DNA of 9,056 nucleotides from Desulfobacterales bacterium (GCA_018224315.1 JAGTVF010000140.1:1-9056); one strand, 5' to 3'; shown: positions 1 to 6,665, counted from the first letter of the stretch. Notes: generated by a model not told the origin, from the sequence alone. Numbers and translations: made by a program.

Positions 1-1247
1 CAGCTCTCTGGATAAAAGTTGAAAAGATTTCCGGCTGTATCAAAATCCCACTGCCGCCAGGGCGAGATCTGCTTGAGTCCGGGATTTTTATCTGCCTCGG
101 GCTTCAGGGATTGCGATATTTCCATGTACTGCAGGGAGGCCGTATCCCGTATGCGCACAATCCGCGCCTCTGTTCCATTTTCAATGCCCCCGGTATGCAT
201 GCAAACCTGGATGCATTGCCGGTCTGTATCAAAATAGACAGGAATAGCGGCTTTTTCCGGTGAGATGGCAGTAACCGCATTTACTGCGGTTTTTTCCCGG
301 TCCATGCGGTTGACCAGCCGCTCGGTGGTCACGTCTGCCAGGCCGATGCCGTTTGCGTTGCCGTCACTGTCACGGGTGAGATCGCGCACAAAAATCCGCC
401 CCGGACATGGCGGTGCAGAAAAATCACCGGCAATGTCCCGGTGCCGGCCCGTAATATTGGAATCCATGCCAATACCCGATATTTCCTTGCCGATTTGGTC
501 CACCACCAGGATGTCCAGACGGTCAAAGGGAATCTGTCCCATCATGGCCCGGGCACGGGCCAGCAGCTGTTTTTCCCTGTGGATCAGGGTATCCGGGGCA
601 AGGGCTTCAATTGCCGACAATTGCCCGCATCCATCCTCTGTCAGGGCCAGGCCAAAGAGGACCGGCACGTGTTGGAGCAAAACCGCGGCCGCGGTTTCGA
701 TAAAGGCAAAGCCGCGGGCAACCGCAAACCGATGGCAGGCCGCCGCCCCATCCTGCATGCCAAGGCCGATGACCAGCATCTTGCACAGGCCGCTTTCAAT
801 GGGGGCGGAAAATTTGGTGTGGGGCTTGATCCGGTTGACCGGCACAATCCAGTCGGCATCCAGGGCAACAGCGGAAAAATAAAGCGGCAGACCGTCGTCG
901 GTTCTGCCGATTCGGCGGGTATTCATATCCGCACACACCGGCACGCTCAACTGCTGCCCGGTGATCCCCAGGGAAGCCAGCACCCGGGCCTGCCCCCCGG
1001 CGCAGGCACCGCCGTGACTGCCCATGGCCGGTACAATAAAGGGTCTTGCCCCTTTTTCCCGGAAAAATGCTACCAGCCCGGATATGACCGTATCCAGCCG
1101 GTCAATGCGCCGGCTTCCAACAGCTATGGCAATGGATTTTCCGTTCAGGCGCAACGACAGGGGCACCTGGCTGGCCGCAGCCAGGCGGGTTTGCTGTCCT
1201 GGATTCGGAAGCGCGGCGCAGGACAGGTCCTGATAATAGATCGCCAT
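1..1247 (-). CDS. Lactate racemase-domain (DUF2088, LarA-like) protein, C-terminus cut by window edge
   Basis: The frame is open without a stop from ATG at 1247 to base 1, giving 415 residues and no stop codon, so the C-terminal end lies outside the window. Family hallmarks are visible in order: PAMGSHGGA (residues 73-81), PVNRIKPHTKF (136-146), ESGLCKMLVIGLG (151-163), VVDQIGKEISGIGMDSN (248-264) and RDLTRDSDGNANGIGLAD (288-305). These match the DUF2088 family, whose best-known member is the nickel-pincer lactate racemase LarA. H78, H143 and K156 are plausible active-site positions. Many members are not racemases, so the substrate is unknown. No larB/C/E cofactor genes are visible nearby. 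No signal peptide or membrane segment is apparent. The ribosome binding site before ATG 1247 is poor; an in-frame TTG about nine bases upstream and another further up are alternatives, and an in-frame stop lies about 80 bases upstream. The gene follows the ferredoxin terminator, so it probably has its own promoter, but I found no convincing one. Family call is good; function is open. Confidence 0.85.
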   Translation of the reverse strand, partial: MAIYYQDLSCAALPNPGQQTRLAAASQVPLSLRLNGKSIAIAVGSRRIDRLDTVISGLVAFFREKGARPFIVPAMGSHGGACAGGQARVLASLGITGQQLSVPVCADMNTRRIGRTDDGLPLYFSAVALDADWIVPVNRIKPHTKFSAPIESGLCKMLVIGLGMQDGAAACHRFAVARGFAFIETAAAVLLQHVPVLFGLALTEDGCGQLSAIEALAPDTLIHREKQLLARARAMMGQIPFDRLDILVVDQIGKEISGIGMDSNITGRHRDIAGDFSAPPCPGRIFVRDLTRDSDGNANGIGLADVTTERLVNRMDREKTAVNAVTAISPEKAAIPVYFDTDRQCIQVCMHTGGIENGTEARIVRIRDTASLQYMEISQSLKPEADKNPGLKQISPWRQWDFDTAGNLFNFYPES

Positions 1248-1342
1248 TTCCGGCAATGGGAAAAAATCTGGATACAATGGGATCTCGCGGTTGCAATGAG
1301 GGTTTGCACAGGAAAAACGGCAAGATCGTCAAAAAGGCAGTG

Positions 1343-1358
1343 CCGGACCTGTGTCCGG
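1343..1358 (-). terminator. Possible second hairpin behind the ferredoxin terminator
   Basis: A perfect 6-bp stem (CCGGAC / GTCCGG) with a 4-base loop lies just downstream of the main ferredoxin terminator on the minus strand. A run of five T (1331-1335) follows, but only after a 7-base gap. It may be a weak back-up terminator, or a structure in the leader of the LarA-like gene. The stem is seen; the role is inferred. Confidence 0.3.
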
Positions 1359-1363
1359 TGCGG

Positions 1364-1393
1364 AAAACCCCGGCCATGGCGCCATGGCCGGGG
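1364..1393 (-). terminator. Rho-independent terminator of the ferredoxin gene
   Basis: Bases 1368-1393 form a perfect 26-base palindrome: arm CCCCGGCCATGGC at 1368-1380 directly abuts its exact complement at 1381-1393. On the minus strand it is followed at once by TTTT (1367-1364). The stem is very GC-rich and begins 25 bases after the ferredoxin stop codon. There is no T-tract on the plus-strand side, so it acts leftward. With no spacer between the arms, the innermost few bases must form the loop. Confidence 0.85.
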
Positions 1394-1417
1394 CAGAATC
1401 AATGGTTGTGCGATCTC

Positions 1418-1606
1418 TTAGATTTCTTCCACGGTGATGGCACCGGGTTCGCAGACCTCGATGCAGCTTTCGCATCCCAGGCATTCTTCGGCATTGACGG
1501 GAACAGACTTGCCGTCCTGGATTTCAAATACTTCCACCGGGCATACATCCACACACTCTTCACAACCTTCGCATTTTTCTGCGTCAACGGTCACATTAAA
1601 AGCCAT
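1418..1606 (-). CDS. 2[4Fe-4S] ferredoxin (clostridial/bacterial type)
   Basis: This 62-residue protein has two complete cluster motifs. The first is CxxCxxCxxxCP at C12, C15, C18 and C22. The second is CxxCxxCxxxCEP at C42, C45, C48 and C52. This is the classic two-cubane ferredoxin of about 55-65 residues, a soluble low-potential one-electron carrier in the cytoplasm of anaerobes. It is strongly acidic (many Glu, few Lys), as expected for such carriers. Start ATG 1606 is fixed by a near-perfect Shine-Dalgarno AAAGGAG eight bases upstream. The gene has its own candidate promoter and a strong terminator, so it is probably an abundant single-gene transcript. The partner enzymes cannot be named from this window. 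The neighbouring LarA-like gene lies beyond the terminator, so shared function is not implied. Confidence 0.95.
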   Translation of the reverse strand: MAFNVTVDAEKCEGCEECVDVCPVEVFEIQDGKSVPVNAEECLGCESCIEVCEPGAITVEEI

Positions 1607-1614
1607 TTTCAGAT

Positions 1615-1621
1615 CTCCTTT
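1615..1621 (-). promoter_or_regulatory. Strong ribosome binding site of the ferredoxin
   Basis: AAAGGAG on the minus strand lies eight bases before ATG 1606. It is the best Shine-Dalgarno sequence in the window and fits a highly translated small electron carrier. Confidence 0.85.
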
Positions 1622-1692
1622 CTCATTGTCTCAAATTATGATGATATATCGTGGGCCTTTGTCTTCGGCGTTTGCGCTGTAAGATTTTTCTC

Positions 1693-1719
1693 CCTATACC
1701 AATTAAATACTCGAGTCAA
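1693..1719 (-). promoter_or_regulatory. Candidate sigma70-type promoter of the ferredoxin
   Basis: On the minus strand TTGACT (1719-1714, -35-like) is followed after 15 bases by TATAGG (1698-1693, -10-like). Hexamer quality is good, but the spacing is 1-2 bases shorter than ideal. The region is AT-rich against a GC-rich background and lies between the stop of the upstream gene (1743) and the ferredoxin. It would give an untranslated leader of about 80 bases. Transcription could also read in from the upstream operon, since no terminator is evident between the genes. Confidence 0.45.
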
Positions 1720-1732
1720 GGGCCATGATTCG
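1712..1732. repeat. Imperfect inverted repeat overlapping the ferredoxin -35 element
   Basis: CGAGTCA (1712-1718) and TGATTCG (1726-1732) form a 7-base inverted repeat with one mismatch (G-U pairable in RNA) around a 7-base centre. It covers the -35-like TTGACT. It could be an operator for a dimeric regulator. On the plus strand it is followed by ATTTTTT and so resembles a weak rightward terminator, but no plus-strand gene is there to end. Confidence 0.35.
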
Positions 1733-1742
1733 ATTTTTTGTT

Positions 1743-2579
1743 TCATGCCCCTGCAGAACCCAGCAACCCGACAATCCGGCCGGAATCGCGCATTTCGTAA
1801 AACGATATCTTCGGATGGAACTCCCCTGCCGACAGATCCGGCAAGCCGGCTTGTACGTTTTCCGGCAGCCGCTCCGGGATTGTCAGGGTCTCAAAATGTT
1901 CATCAACTGCGGAAAGCACCGCCGGACTGGATGTAATCCAGATTTGCGGGCAATCCGGATCACGCTCGGCCAGGCGGAGCCAGGCCCGGATCCGGGCATC
2001 GGGCATATATCCCCCGGGATCTTCAGACGCGGCCCCAGCGCCGGTGCCGGAACTGTCAGCTAAAAACCCGGAAGCCGGTCCAAAATCACCGCCCTGCCCC
2101 CGGATTCGGGCAAACATCTGTTGTGCCGTCCGATCGGTTACAGCCAGGTCATTTTCCAGTTCCGCTGCCTGGCGGTCAAATTCCTGGGCCATTAACAAAA
2201 ACAGCCGGGCCATGAATACCGGATCCGGCGCTACAGGCTCGTCCTTGCCGCCCTTTAAAATTTCCGTGCTGATTTCCGGTACAAATTCCTGGTTGTAAAA
2301 CCCGGCTTCCGCAAAAGACTTCAGGGCCGCGGCATGTTTCTGGTGCATCTGCCCCCAGTTCTGGTATTGCCGGGCCAGATCCATGAGATTTTTGTCTTCT
2401 CCGTGCACCGGGCGCCGCAAAATGATGCGTCCCTGCCGGTCAAGATCTTCCATGAAAGCCGGGACTGCGCTGTCAGCCGGCTGATAGACCACCGGCGGGC
2501 CGAAACAGGCGCAGCTCTTGTCCGCCCATCTTTCTGTAATAAATGTAAACGGAAAAAATGCAGTTGTTATCTTATTCAT
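1743..2579 (-). CDS. Uncharacterised protein translationally coupled to the CysK-CysRS fusion
   Basis: I do not recognise a characterised family in this 278-residue protein. It starts MNKITTAFFPFTFI and carries a SCACFG segment (C23, C25) followed by VVYQP. This looks like a conserved N-terminal module. The middle (about residues 60-160) is charged and predicted helical, with an LFLLMAQEFDRQAAELENDL stretch. About 160-190 is a Gly/Ala/Ser-rich probable linker. The C-terminal part contains CPQIWITSSPAVLSAV (210-225) and ends in a small hydrophobic tail, GRIVGLLGSAGA. No signal peptide or clear transmembrane helix is seen; the N-terminal hydrophobic run is short. Its ATG overlaps the stop of the upstream fusion gene as ATGA (2576-2579), with GGAG just upstream, so the two proteins are probably made in step. 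The coupling suggests a role linked to cysteine metabolism or to the fusion enzyme, but this is inference only. Confidence 0.8.
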   Translation of the reverse strand: MNKITTAFFPFTFITERWADKSCACFGPPVVYQPADSAVPAFMEDLDRQGRIILRRPVHGEDKNLMDLARQYQNWGQMHQKHAAALKSFAEAGFYNQEFVPEISTEILKGGKDEPVAPDPVFMARLFLLMAQEFDRQAAELENDLAVTDRTAQQMFARIRGQGGDFGPASGFLADSSGTGAGAASEDPGGYMPDARIRAWLRLAERDPDCPQIWITSSPAVLSAVDEHFETLTIPERLPENVQAGLPDLSAGEFHPKISFYEMRDSGRIVGLLGSAGA

Positions 2580-4876
2580 GAGTCTCCGATTTTTTCGTCT
2601 TTGATTTCAACACCGGCCTGCTGAAGCTGCTGCCGGATTTCATCGGCCCGGGAAAAATCCTTTCGGGCCCGGGCCTGATTTCTCTCCCGGATCAGGGCCT
2701 CGATTTCCGGGGAAAGGCTTTTTGAGGCAAAATCAAAAAAGCCCAGCACCCGGTCAATGTCTTCAAATGTTTTCAAAAACTTTTCTGCCTGCTCCCGGGA
2801 GAGCCGTTTTTCAGAAACCAGGGCGTTGATTCGCCGGATTTTCCGAAAGATCGCCGCCATGGCCCGGGGCATGTTCAAATCATCATCCATGGCATTGATC
2901 AATCCCTGCCGGATGTCATAGGCAATCTGGTCGATTTCCTCTGTGGATGCCGCATCGTTTCCGGCCTGATCAACCTGCTGCAGGCCTTCGATACAGGCAT
3001 CAATGCGCCGGATGGCATTTTTGGCCTGGTCCAGGCGTTTCGGGCCGTATTCCAGGGGCTTTCGGTAATGGGCCGTGATCAGCCAGAAGCGGACATCCCG
3101 GGGCGTGTATCCCATGTCCCGGAGATCTTCAAGGGTGGGAAGGCCCTGCTTCTGCGCCCGGGTATCGGACTGTCCGGCGTGCACCTGCTCGCAGTGGACC
3201 CAATAGCGGGCAAGGGGTTTGCCTGTCAACGCCTTGGCAATGGCCCGTTCATTTTCGTGATGCGGAAAAACCAGCTCCCGGGTACTGGTGTGAATGTCAT
3301 AGGTTTCGCCCAGGTGCTTCATGGAAATGGCCGCACACTGAATGTGCCAGGAGGGGCGCACGTTGCCCCACTGGGTTTTGACGTAAATGCCGCGCTTGAG
3401 CTCGGAGAGCCGGGCGCGCTTGAGCAGGGTGAAATCCCTGGGATTGTTTTTCTCGTATTCGTCTAAATCCACCGTGGCCCCGAGCTTGATTTTGTCAATG
3501 TCAATGCCCGACAGCTGCCCGTACTCGGAAAAAGACCCGATGCTGAAATAAAGGGACCGGAGCTTTTCATAGGCAAAGCCCTTGTCATAAAGCCCGGTGG
3601 CAACCCGGACCATGTCCTCCACGTGCTCGCTGGCCCTTGGAAAATGATCAGCCGGCTCGATATTCAAGGCCTCCAGGTCCGCCATGAACCGGTCGATATA
3701 ATAACGGGTGTATTCGGCAAGGGATTGTCCGGCACTTTCCGATCCCTGGATGGTCTTGTCATCCATGTCCGTGATGTTCATCACATGGTTGACATCCAGA
3801 TCCCGGTAGCGAAGATACCGGCAGAGCAGATCGGAGAACACAAACCTGCGGCACTCGCCCAGTTGAATAAGCTTGTTGGCCGTTGGCCCGCAGGTATACA
3901 TGGACACCCGGCCCTTTTGAATGGGATCAAAGGGCATCTTGGACCGGGTCAGGGTGTTGAACAGGTGAATTTCCGCCTTTTTTTTGACCAAAAAACGCGG
4001 CGTGCTCAAATAGCGATCCACGCTGTCGGCAAAAATGGTCACAATGGTGCCTTCTGTCATCTCTGCGGCCAGCCGGGCGGCAATCACCATGGCCGCCCCG
4101 CTGCTCATGCCCACAAACAGGCCTTCTTCCCGGGCCAGACGCCGGGTCATTTCAAAGGCTTCCTCATCATCAATGTTGATTTTCTGATCCAGCCATTTTT
4201 TTTCAAAAATTTCGGGACGATAAGCTTCCTTGAGATTTTTCAGGCCCTGGAGCTTGTGGCCCAGGTAGGGCTCCACCCCTATGATTCGGATGCCCGGATC
4301 ATAGTCTCGGAACCTGCGGGCGCATCCCATCACTGTGCCAGTGGTGCCCATGGTGGCCACAAATGCCGATATTTTTCCGTTGGTCTGCTCAATGATTTCC
4401 TGGGCCGTGCCCTGGTAATGGGCCTGCCAGTTGGCGGCATTGTTGTATTGGTCGGTCATGAAATAGCGGTCCGGGTCTTCGCGGACCAGGCGATAGACCT
4501 CTTCAATGGCCCCGTCCGTGCCCAGGTGCCCGGGGGTAAGAAAAATCTCTGCGCCCCGGGCCTCTAAAATCTTGCGGCGCTCCAGGGACACGGCATCAGA
4601 CATGGCCAGCATGAGCCGGTAGCCCTTTACCGCACAGATCATGGCCAGGCCGATGCCGGTGTTGCCGCTGGTGGCTTCAATAACGGTTTTCTCCGGGGTG
4701 AGTTCCCCGGACTGTTCCCCGGCCTCAATCATGGCCAGGGCCGGCCGGTCCTTGCTGGAGCCGCCGGGATTGACGTATTCGAGCTTGGCAAGAATCCGGA
4801 CGGCCGGATTGGGGTTTAACCGCCGGATCTCCACCATGGGGGTATGGCCGATGGCATCGAGTATGGAATCATGCAT
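2576..4876 (-). CDS. cysK-cysS: Cysteine synthase (CysK/CysM) fused to a cysteinyl-tRNA synthetase-like domain
   Basis: Residues 1 to about 300 are a PLP-dependent O-acetylserine (or phosphoserine) sulfhydrylase: NPGGSSKDRP with the Schiff-base Lys at K42, TSGNT (69-73), phosphate-binding GTTGT (177-181) and SSGAA (258-262). It should make cysteine from an activated serine and sulfide. Residues about 302-766 align end to end with cysteinyl-tRNA synthetase, starting at HLFNTLTR, with no linker. The zinc and cysteine-binding residues are all kept: C329, C514 (SWHIQC), H539 and E543 (FPHHENE), as is NITDMDDK (367-374). The ATP-handling motifs are changed: HIGH is QLGE (338-341), GGGSD is TSTRE (530-534) and KMSKS is DTRAQ (571-575). 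The usual C-terminal GT-x-W end is also absent. The flanking sequence reads through without any frameshift, so these are true substitutions. Classical Cys-tRNA synthesis is therefore doubtful. Start ATG 4876 has AAGGA nine bases upstream. The gene lies 41 bases after tmk and overlaps the next gene by four bases. Confidence 0.93.
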   Translation of the reverse strand: MHDSILDAIGHTPMVEIRRLNPNPAVRILAKLEYVNPGGSSKDRPALAMIEAGEQSGELTPEKTVIEATSGNTGIGLAMICAVKGYRLMLAMSDAVSLERRKILEARGAEIFLTPGHLGTDGAIEEVYRLVREDPDRYFMTDQYNNAANWQAHYQGTAQEIIEQTNGKISAFVATMGTTGTVMGCARRFRDYDPGIRIIGVEPYLGHKLQGLKNLKEAYRPEIFEKKWLDQKINIDDEEAFEMTRRLAREEGLFVGMSSGAAMVIAARLAAEMTEGTIVTIFADSVDRYLSTPRFLVKKKAEIHLFNTLTRSKMPFDPIQKGRVSMYTCGPTANKLIQLGECRRFVFSDLLCRYLRYRDLDVNHVMNITDMDDKTIQGSESAGQSLAEYTRYYIDRFMADLEALNIEPADHFPRASEHVEDMVRVATGLYDKGFAYEKLRSLYFSIGSFSEYGQLSGIDIDKIKLGATVDLDEYEKNNPRDFTLLKRARLSELKRGIYVKTQWGNVRPSWHIQCAAISMKHLGETYDIHTSTRELVFPHHENERAIAKALTGKPLARYWVHCEQVHAGQSDTRAQKQGLPTLEDLRDMGYTPRDVRFWLITAHYRKPLEYGPKRLDQAKNAIRRIDACIEGLQQVDQAGNDAASTEEIDQIAYDIRQGLINAMDDDLNMPRAMAAIFRKIRRINALVSEKRLSREQAEKFLKTFEDIDRVLGFFDFASKSLSPEIEALIRERNQARARKDFSRADEIRQQLQQAGVEIKDEKIGDS

Positions 4877-4917
4877 GTGATTGGGTCCTTATGGCACGCT
4901 TGCCGGCTGTGGGCCAT

Positions 4918-5565
4918 TCAGGGCTGAAAATCAGCTTCAAGCCGGAGCGCAAGTTGTTCAATGATTGCCGCCCGCACCTGTTGCCGGGCCGCGTCTGCTG
5001 CGACCACCCGGATGCGTTCGGAGTTTTCGCGCGCCAGGTCCAGATACCCCTGGCGGACTTTTTCGTGGAACCGGATGGTTTCCATCTCAAACCGGGTTTC
5101 CTGCGAATGGCGGTCACCGGATTGGATCTGCCGCCATGCCCGGGATAGTCCGACTTCGGCCGGAAGATCAAGCAAAAAAGTCAGATCCGGCCGAACACCG
5201 CCCAGAACCAGTTCATTGAAGTCCCGGACGACTTCTGCGGAAATGCCCCGGGCGGCACCCTGGTAAGCCACGGTGGAATCACAGAAACGGTCGCAGATCA
5301 CAATACTGCCCTGCTCCAGGGCCGGCCGGATCACCCGGCTGACATGCTGGGCCCGGTCGGCCTCATAGAGCATCAATTCGGCCATGGGATCCAGGCCGGC
5401 ATTTCCCGGCGACAGCAAAATGGCCCGGATCTGCCGGCCCGCCTCCGTGCCTCCCGGCTCCCGGGTGACCACGCAATGATGTCCCCTGCCCTCAAGATAT
5501 TCCACAATGTCGGGAATCAGGGTGGACTTGCCGGAGCCTTCAATGCCTTCCAATGTAATCAGCAT
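4918..5565 (-). CDS. tmk: Thymidylate kinase (dTMP kinase)
   Basis: This 215-residue protein is of normal length for the family. It phosphorylates dTMP to dTDP with ATP, an essential cytoplasmic step toward dTTP. Visible motifs are the Walker A P-loop GIEGSGKST (7-15), REPGGT (35-40) in the dTMP-binding region, the CDRFCDSTVAYQG segment (91-103) with the DR pair and substrate-binding residues, and a LID-type region (SRAWRQIQSGDRHSQETRFE, 141-160). No key residue appears missing. ATG 5565 begins the conserved MLITLEGIEG strand, so the start is secure although its Shine-Dalgarno is weak (AGAA-like). It lies 42 bases after the HD-domain gene and 41 bases before the CysK-CysRS fusion, which suggests co-transcription. 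Confidence 0.96.
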   Translation of the reverse strand: MLITLEGIEGSGKSTLIPDIVEYLEGRGHHCVVTREPGGTEAGRQIRAILLSPGNAGLDPMAELMLYEADRAQHVSRVIRPALEQGSIVICDRFCDSTVAYQGAARGISAEVVRDFNELVLGGVRPDLTFLLDLPAEVGLSRAWRQIQSGDRHSQETRFEMETIRFHEKVRQGYLDLARENSERIRVVAADAARQQVRAAIIEQLALRLEADFQP

Positions 5566-5607
5566 AAATTCTGCAACAATATTTTTTCAGTCTGCGGTTT
5601 TCATTTT

Positions 5608-6564
5608 TCAGCCTGTGGTTTCCGGCCCGCCCCTGTAGAAAAACCGCTCCAGGGGCTTGTGATAGCCCGTCCATTGTTCGCCTGCATCCTGACTTTCCAT
5701 AAATTCACGGATGCCGTTGATCTTGGCGTCAATCTCGTCAAGATAATTGAGCAATACGGCCTCAAGGGTTTTGGGGGGTTCCGGGGAACCCAGTTCCCGG
5801 CTGCCGTGATGGCTAACCATCATGTGCCGCAGCAAAAGCGCCGTTTGTTTGGGGAAATCCGGAATCTGCCGCACTTTTTCTTCCAGCATTCCCACCCCGA
5901 TGACAATATGGCTGACAAGCCGGCCTTCGCTGGAATAATCAATGCTGGTGTCAAAAACAAATTCATTGATTTTGCCAATGTCATGCAGAATTGCACCGGT
6001 GATCAGCAGATCCCGGTCAATGCCGGAATAATGCCCGGCCACCCGGTCTGCGAGCAGGGCAAGCGACAGACTGTGCTCAAGCAGGCCGCCGATATAGGCA
6101 TGATGCATTTTCTTTGCCGCAGGGGCTTGTTTAAACTGTGCGACAAAGCCAGCATCATTCCAGAAGGCATCGAGCAGTCCCCGCAAAATTTCAGAGGAAA
6201 CAGTTTGCCCGAGAGCTTTGATCCGTTCCAGCATCTGCTCCGGGTTCCGCCGGCTGGCGGGCAGAAAATCAGCCGGATCAGAACCGGTTTCAGCCGCCTC
6301 CAGCCCCTTGACCACCACCTGCAGTCCCCCCCGGTATTCGGAAACATTGCCCTGCACACGGACCACGTCACCGGCTGCGGCCGCATCAGCGATCTGCTCC
6401 ACGTTGTCCCATACAACGCCCCGGACCCGGCCGGTCTTATCCGATAATGCAATGCTCAGATACGGGGCCCCGTCTTTTTTGTGACTCAGCGTCTTTTCCG
6501 CCAGAACAAAGAGTTCGGTTACGGCCTGGCCGGATTTTAGCTGACTGACAAACAGCTTTTTCAT
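5608..6564 (-). CDS. yhaM: YhaM-type OB-fold plus HD-domain 3'-5' exoribonuclease/phosphohydrolase
   Basis: The 318 residues match the architecture and length (about 310-320) of the YhaM family, metal-dependent 3'-5' nucleases. An N-terminal OB-fold nucleic-acid-binding domain covers about 1-90 (PYLSIALSDKTGRVRGVVWD, 34-53). An HD domain covers about 150-290. Metal-ligand motifs are visible: HHAYIGGLLEHS (154-165), ILHDIGK (192-198), SHHGS (251-255) and the terminal Asp in LDEIDAKI (275-282). The start at ATG 6564 (MKKLFVSQLKSGQAV) fits the family N-terminus. An in-frame upstream start at 6654 is rejected because it would lie before the promoter's -10 box. It is the first gene of the putative leftward operon. 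A role in RNA turnover or nucleotide metabolism is likely; exact substrate (RNA or DNA 3' ends) is inferred from the family only. Confidence 0.88.
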   Translation of the reverse strand: MKKLFVSQLKSGQAVTELFVLAEKTLSHKKDGAPYLSIALSDKTGRVRGVVWDNVEQIADAAAAGDVVRVQGNVSEYRGGLQVVVKGLEAAETGSDPADFLPASRRNPEQMLERIKALGQTVSSEILRGLLDAFWNDAGFVAQFKQAPAAKKMHHAYIGGLLEHSLSLALLADRVAGHYSGIDRDLLITGAILHDIGKINEFVFDTSIDYSSEGRLVSHIVIGVGMLEEKVRQIPDFPKQTALLLRHMMVSHHGSRELGSPEPPKTLEAVLLNYLDEIDAKINGIREFMESQDAGEQWTGYHKPLERFFYRGGPETTG

Positions 6565-6612
6565 CAAATGCCTGTCATTTCTGAATTGGCAAAATTTTTT
6601 CCAGCTATTGGC

Positions 6613-6644
6613 TTGACATTTTTTATTTTTCGGTTTTTTATACT
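6613..6644 (+). promoter_or_regulatory. Candidate lptD promoter
   Basis: A consensus -35 TTGACA sits at 6613-6618 in a T-rich tract. The -10 is either TTTATA (6637-6642, 18-base spacer) or TATACT (6639-6644, 20-base spacer). The first has the better spacing, the second the better hexamer. Transcription would start near 6650, leaving a leader of about 90 bases before the chosen lptD ATG. The perfect -35 box supports a real promoter. Confidence 0.5.
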
Positions 6645-6665
6645 GGAAATTCACCTGTGCATCAA
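6637..6665 (-). promoter_or_regulatory. Candidate promoter of the yhaM-tmk-cysK/cysS operon
   Basis: On the minus strand TTGATG (6665-6660) and TATAAA (6642-6637) are separated by exactly 17 bases. This is a good sigma70 match located about 70 bases before the HD-domain gene's ATG at 6564. Its -10 box is the same six base pairs as one candidate -10 of the divergent lptD promoter. Confidence 0.5.

Noticed and set aside
1305..1332. TTGACG on the minus strand as -35 of the LarA-like gene
   Set aside because: No acceptable -10 hexamer occurs 16-18 bases downstream, so I did not list it as a promoter.
441..1421. Plus-strand open frame of 326 codons
   Set aside because: It lies antisense to the LarA-like gene, whose minus-strand translation carries clear family motifs. 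The plus-strand translation shows none and is low in plausible domain structure.
3101..3200. Possible paired frameshift hiding a KMSKS motif in the CysRS domain
   Set aside because: The other two minus-strand frames were read through this stretch and neither encodes KMSKS. The main frame aligns without gaps on both sides.
3623..4567. Plus-strand open frame of 314 codons
   Set aside because: It is antisense to the CysK-CysRS fusion, is rich in His/Gly/Pro as shadow frames of GC-rich genes are, and has no recognisable domain.
5344..6447. Plus-strand open frame of 367 codons
   Set aside because: It overlaps tmk and the YhaM-like gene on the opposite strand. Both of those have convincing motifs and this frame has none.
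6565..6654. N-terminal extension of the YhaM-like protein from an upstream ATG
   Set aside because: The extra 30 residues are Lys/Asn-rich, absent from the family as I know it, and overlap the probable -10 box at 6637-6642.
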